A stretch of 64,000 nt of DNA, taken from Paraburkholderia panacisoli (GTDB lineage Bacteria > Pseudomonadota > Gammaproteobacteria > Burkholderiales > Burkholderiaceae). Of the stretch, positions 61,939 to 64,000 are shown in pieces (position 1 is the first letter of the stretch; every line of letters begins with the position of its first letter). The stretch lies in assembly GCF_008369935.1 (NCBI RefSeq), contig NZ_VTUZ01000014.1, forward strand, positions 124,001 through 188,000, written 5' to 3'. The position numbers were made by a program, and so were the translations under genes. Under the pieces are notes generated by a model that was given only the letters and a program-made list of their open reading frames with translations, was not told where the DNA came from and made no database searches.

Positions 61939-62607
61939 ATGCCCAAAACCCTCTCCGCCGACGACATCCAGCAATTTCGCGAGGCCATGCGCCGCGTGGC
62001 CGAGAACGCCTTCGCCACGCGCGGCGCCCAAGGGGTGACGATGCGCGAGCTGGCTAAGGAACTCGGTTGCAGCGCAATGACGCCGTACCGCTACTTCCGC
62101 GACAAGGACGAGATTCTCGCCATGGTCCGCGCCGCGGCGTTCAACCGCTTCACGGCCCGCCTCGAAGCCGCCGCGAAAAACGCTCCCGCGACCGATCATT
62201 CGCCGGTGAGCGAGGCCTACGTCGCGTTCGCACTCGACGAACCGCACGCCTATCGTTTGATGTTCGATCAAACGCCGCAGCAAGGCGCTTATCCGGAACT
62301 CGTCGCCGCGTCGCAACGTGCGTGGCGCCTGCTCGGCGCGCACTTCGAAGGACTCGTCGCGGCTGGCGTGCTGGAAGGTGACCCGCAGTTGATCGGCTAC
62401 GCGTATTGGGTGAGTCTGCACGGCTTCACGATGTTGGCGCTCGCCAACCAGTTGCCGCTGCCCGAGGCGCAACAAGCCGCCGCGAACGCGGATAAAGCAA
62501 ACGAAGCCGGCACCGCCCCAACCGCCCATCCCGCGCCGACGCGCGAAGCGGTGTTTGCGCAGATCCGCCGCATGCTGTGGCGCGGCGCGCAGCCGCAACG
62601 CGGCTGA
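61939..62607 (+). CDS. TetR-family transcriptional regulator
   Basis: 222 residues. The N-terminal helix-turn-helix is AFATRGAQGVTMRELAKELGCSAMTPYRYFRDKDEILAMV; the C-terminal ligand-binding half contains EPHAYRLMFDQ, as in TetR_C_33/WHG-type domains. The C-terminal 45 residues include an Ala/Pro-rich insert. It has a palindrome directly upstream and no obvious divergent target, so it may control only itself or a distant gene. Confidence 0.9.
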   Translation: MPKTLSADDIQQFREAMRRVAENAFATRGAQGVTMRELAKELGCSAMTPYRYFRDKDEILAMVRAAAFNRFTARLEAAAKNAPATDHSPVSEAYVAFALDEPHAYRLMFDQTPQQGAYPELVAASQRAWRLLGAHFEGLVAAGVLEGDPQLIGYAYWVSLHGFTMLALANQLPLPEAQQAAANADKANEAGTAPTAHPAPTREAVFAQIRRMLWRGAQPQRG

Positions 62608-62694
62608 CCCCGCCCACCGACCGCACGACTCAGTGCGCGCGAAGCACAGCAGTCAACGCACGCCGCTCGTCAAAACAAAACTCGAACGCCCCGC

Positions 62695-63069
62695 TCAACC
62701 GCTGCGCAAGGTCGGATCGACCGCCGCGCGCCAGCTCAATGCCTTCGCCCGCTGTTCGGTGAAAAACTCGACCCACCGATTGCGCACCTGCGGGTCGGTG
62801 CTCACGCCCTCGCTCGCATGACGCTGGGCGATCGACGCCTGGAACGCGCAGAACTCGTCCTTCGACACCCTGCCGCGCCGGGTCGCCACGTAAGCATCGA
62901 ACATCGCCGCGTAGACACCTTGCGCGTCCTGCCCGTAGTCAACGGTCTGGGCCGTGCACATCTGCTGCAGCGCCTCGAACGACGGCGCGCCCCTCGTTCC
63001 AGTCAGGCTCGGCGAGCTGACGCATCCCGCAAGCAGCGCAGTGGCGCCGATCATCAAAAGTCCACGCAT
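62695..63069 (-). CDS. Putative lipoprotein of unknown function
   Basis: 124 residues. MRGLLMIGATALLAGCVSSP is a short lipoprotein signal with lipobox LAGC (Cys16). The mature part has two cysteines (QMCTAQT, DEFCAFQ) and is mostly helical. An ATG at 63192 would bury the signal peptide. It converges with the TetR gene and is divergent from glpD. No known domain. Confidence 0.75.
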   Translation of the reverse strand: MRGLLMIGATALLAGCVSSPSLTGTRGAPSFEALQQMCTAQTVDYGQDAQGVYAAMFDAYVATRRGRVSKDEFCAFQASIAQRHASEGVSTDPQVRNRWVEFFTEQRAKALSWRAAVDPTLRSG

Positions 63070-63196
63070 TGATCCACCTCGATATGGCCGTGCCGAAAGT
63101 ATCGTCCGTGGCCGCGCGTTGCGCCACTCCCCTAGCCGATCGGACAAGAGCCGTTCAGATAAAGCGAACTTTACTTTTTCGAATATGTTCATTAGA

Positions 63197-63210
63197 GTTC
63201 GAAAACGAAC
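63197..63210. promoter_or_regulatory. GlpR-type operator of glpD
   Basis: GTTCG-AAAA-CGAAC, perfect arms, extended by ACATG on the right. It resembles the E. coli GlpR consensus (ATGTTCG...CGAACAT). A related half site, ATGTTCATTAG, precedes it at 63185. It is about 75 bases before glpD. Confidence 0.7.
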
Positions 63211-63282
63211 ATGATCTGTTCGGCGGATTTTCCAAACGACTTTTCAAGCGCAACATCAACGCGCAACCCAGAGGACCAGCAG

Positions 63283-64000
63283 GTGACGCAAGGCTCGAAA
63301 TACGATTTGCTCGTCGTAGGCGGCGGGATCAACGGCGCTGGCATCGCACGCGATGCGGCCGGCCGCGGCCTGTCGGTGATGCTGTGCGAACAGGACGATC
63401 TGGCCTCGCACACGTCGTCGGCCAGCACCAAGCTGATTCACGGCGGCCTGCGCTACCTCGAATACCGCGAGTTCGGACTGGTGCGCAAAGCGTTGCAGGA
63501 GCGCGAAACGCTGCTGCGCGCGGCGCCGCACATCATGTGGCCGCTGCGCTTCGTGATGCCGCACATGCCCGATCTGCGTCCGGCCTGGTTGATCCGCGCG
63601 GGCCTGTTCCTGTATGACCATCTCGCCAAACGCGAACTGCTGCCGGGTTCGCGCGGCATCACGATGCGCCACCATCCGGCGGGCGCGCCGCTGGTCGATT
63701 CGATCAAGCGCGGTTTCGTGTATTCGGACGGCTGGGTCGACGACGCGCGTCTGGTCGTGCTGAACGCGCTCGATGCGCAGGAGCGCGGCGCGACGATTCT
63801 CACGCGCACGAAGCTGATCAGCGCGGTGCGCGCCGGCGGCGAATGGCGCGCGCAACTGCAGCGCGCGGACGGCACGACCTTCGACGTGCGTGCCGCCTCG
63901 ATGGCGAACGCCGCGGGCCCGTGGGTCGGCCAACTGTTGCAGGGAGCGCTCGGCCGTGAGGCGACCAGAAGTGTGCGCCTCGTGAAAGGCAGCCACATCG
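63283..64000 (+). CDS. glpD: Glycerol-3-phosphate dehydrogenase, aerobic (N-terminal part)
   Basis: The first 239 codons, running off the right edge. GTG start at 63283 with GAGGA eight bases upstream. The FAD-binding LLVVGGGINGAGIARDAAGRG is at residues 8-28, and HTSSASTKLIHGGLRYLEYREFGLVRKAL is the GlpD signature. It oxidises glycerol 3-phosphate to DHAP and feeds electrons to ubiquinone at the inner membrane. The GlpR-like operator upstream and glpR nearby support regulation by glycerol 3-phosphate. Confidence 0.95.
   Translation, partial: MTQGSKYDLLVVGGGINGAGIARDAAGRGLSVMLCEQDDLASHTSSASTKLIHGGLRYLEYREFGLVRKALQERETLLRAAPHIMWPLRFVMPHMPDLRPAWLIRAGLFLYDHLAKRELLPGSRGITMRHHPAGAPLVDSIKRGFVYSDGWVDDARLVVLNALDAQERGATILTRTKLISAVRAGGEWRAQLQRADGTTFDVRAASMANAAGPWVGQLLQGALGREATRSVRLVKGSHI

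Overview
The window looks like a chromosomal segment of a high-GC betaproteobacterium of the Burkholderiaceae, most likely Paraburkholderia or a close relative. The grounds are the strong GC bias at third codon positions, the run pgk-pyk-fba-purC-purE-purK-sua5, a PglL O-oligosaccharyltransferase downstream of a type IV pilin, the recA-recX pair behind a CTGT-N8-ACAG LexA site, and many DUF and lipoprotein families familiar from Burkholderia. This assignment is inference from gene content; no 16S or database comparison was possible.

Layout. 1-4237 (minus): the start of a secreted protein, a Do-type periplasmic protease, and an OmpR-type response regulator/sensor kinase pair with a PmrA-like box in front of the protease. 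4552-8766 (plus): a PBP4-type carboxypeptidase, a sterol desaturase-family enzyme and a GDSL lipoprotein. 8823-18551 (minus): a housekeeping block for glycolysis (pgk, pyk, fba), purine synthesis (purC, purE, purK), tRNA t6A synthesis (sua5) and AzlCD amino-acid export. 18775-23777 (plus): ilvE, a zinc-finger protein, waaF, an NTF2-like protein, a YheT hydrolase and a DUF2946-type protein. 23861-28461: a BepA-like M48 protease, moaC and pglL. 28483-31432: a group II intron with its maturase, inserted between pilA and pglL. 31582-38070 (minus): pilA, terC, sucD-sucC with an overlapping DUF2889 gene, recX and recA.

38302-42525 (plus) holds a TctD/TctE-like two-component pair followed by a MHS-family transporter with a large soluble insertion. 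Then come a tRNA with anticodon CAT, a small secreted protein behind an orphan terminator, a divergent marR/DHA2 efflux pair sharing a near-perfect operator, and a divergent GntR/dgoD pair for galactonate use. Next are small unknown proteins, copC-copD, a dihaem plus trihaem cytochrome c pair, a haemolysin III protein and rhlE. The right end (54987-64000) carries a flavin-fold protein, a ferritin-like di-iron protein, a second MHS transporter, a gamma-glutamyltransferase family protein, glpR, a small protein, a TetR regulator, a lipoprotein and the start of glpD behind a GlpR-type operator.

Most of the window is ordinary core chromosome. The clearly mobile item is the group II intron, whose RNA and maturase are visibly less GC-rich than their surroundings. 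I found no CRISPR array, prophage, insertion sequence, toxin-antitoxin locus or defence system. The most interesting signals are regulatory: the PmrA-like box before the protease gene, several palindromic operators in divergent intergenic regions, an orphan terminator in a leader, and the intron position just ahead of pglL.
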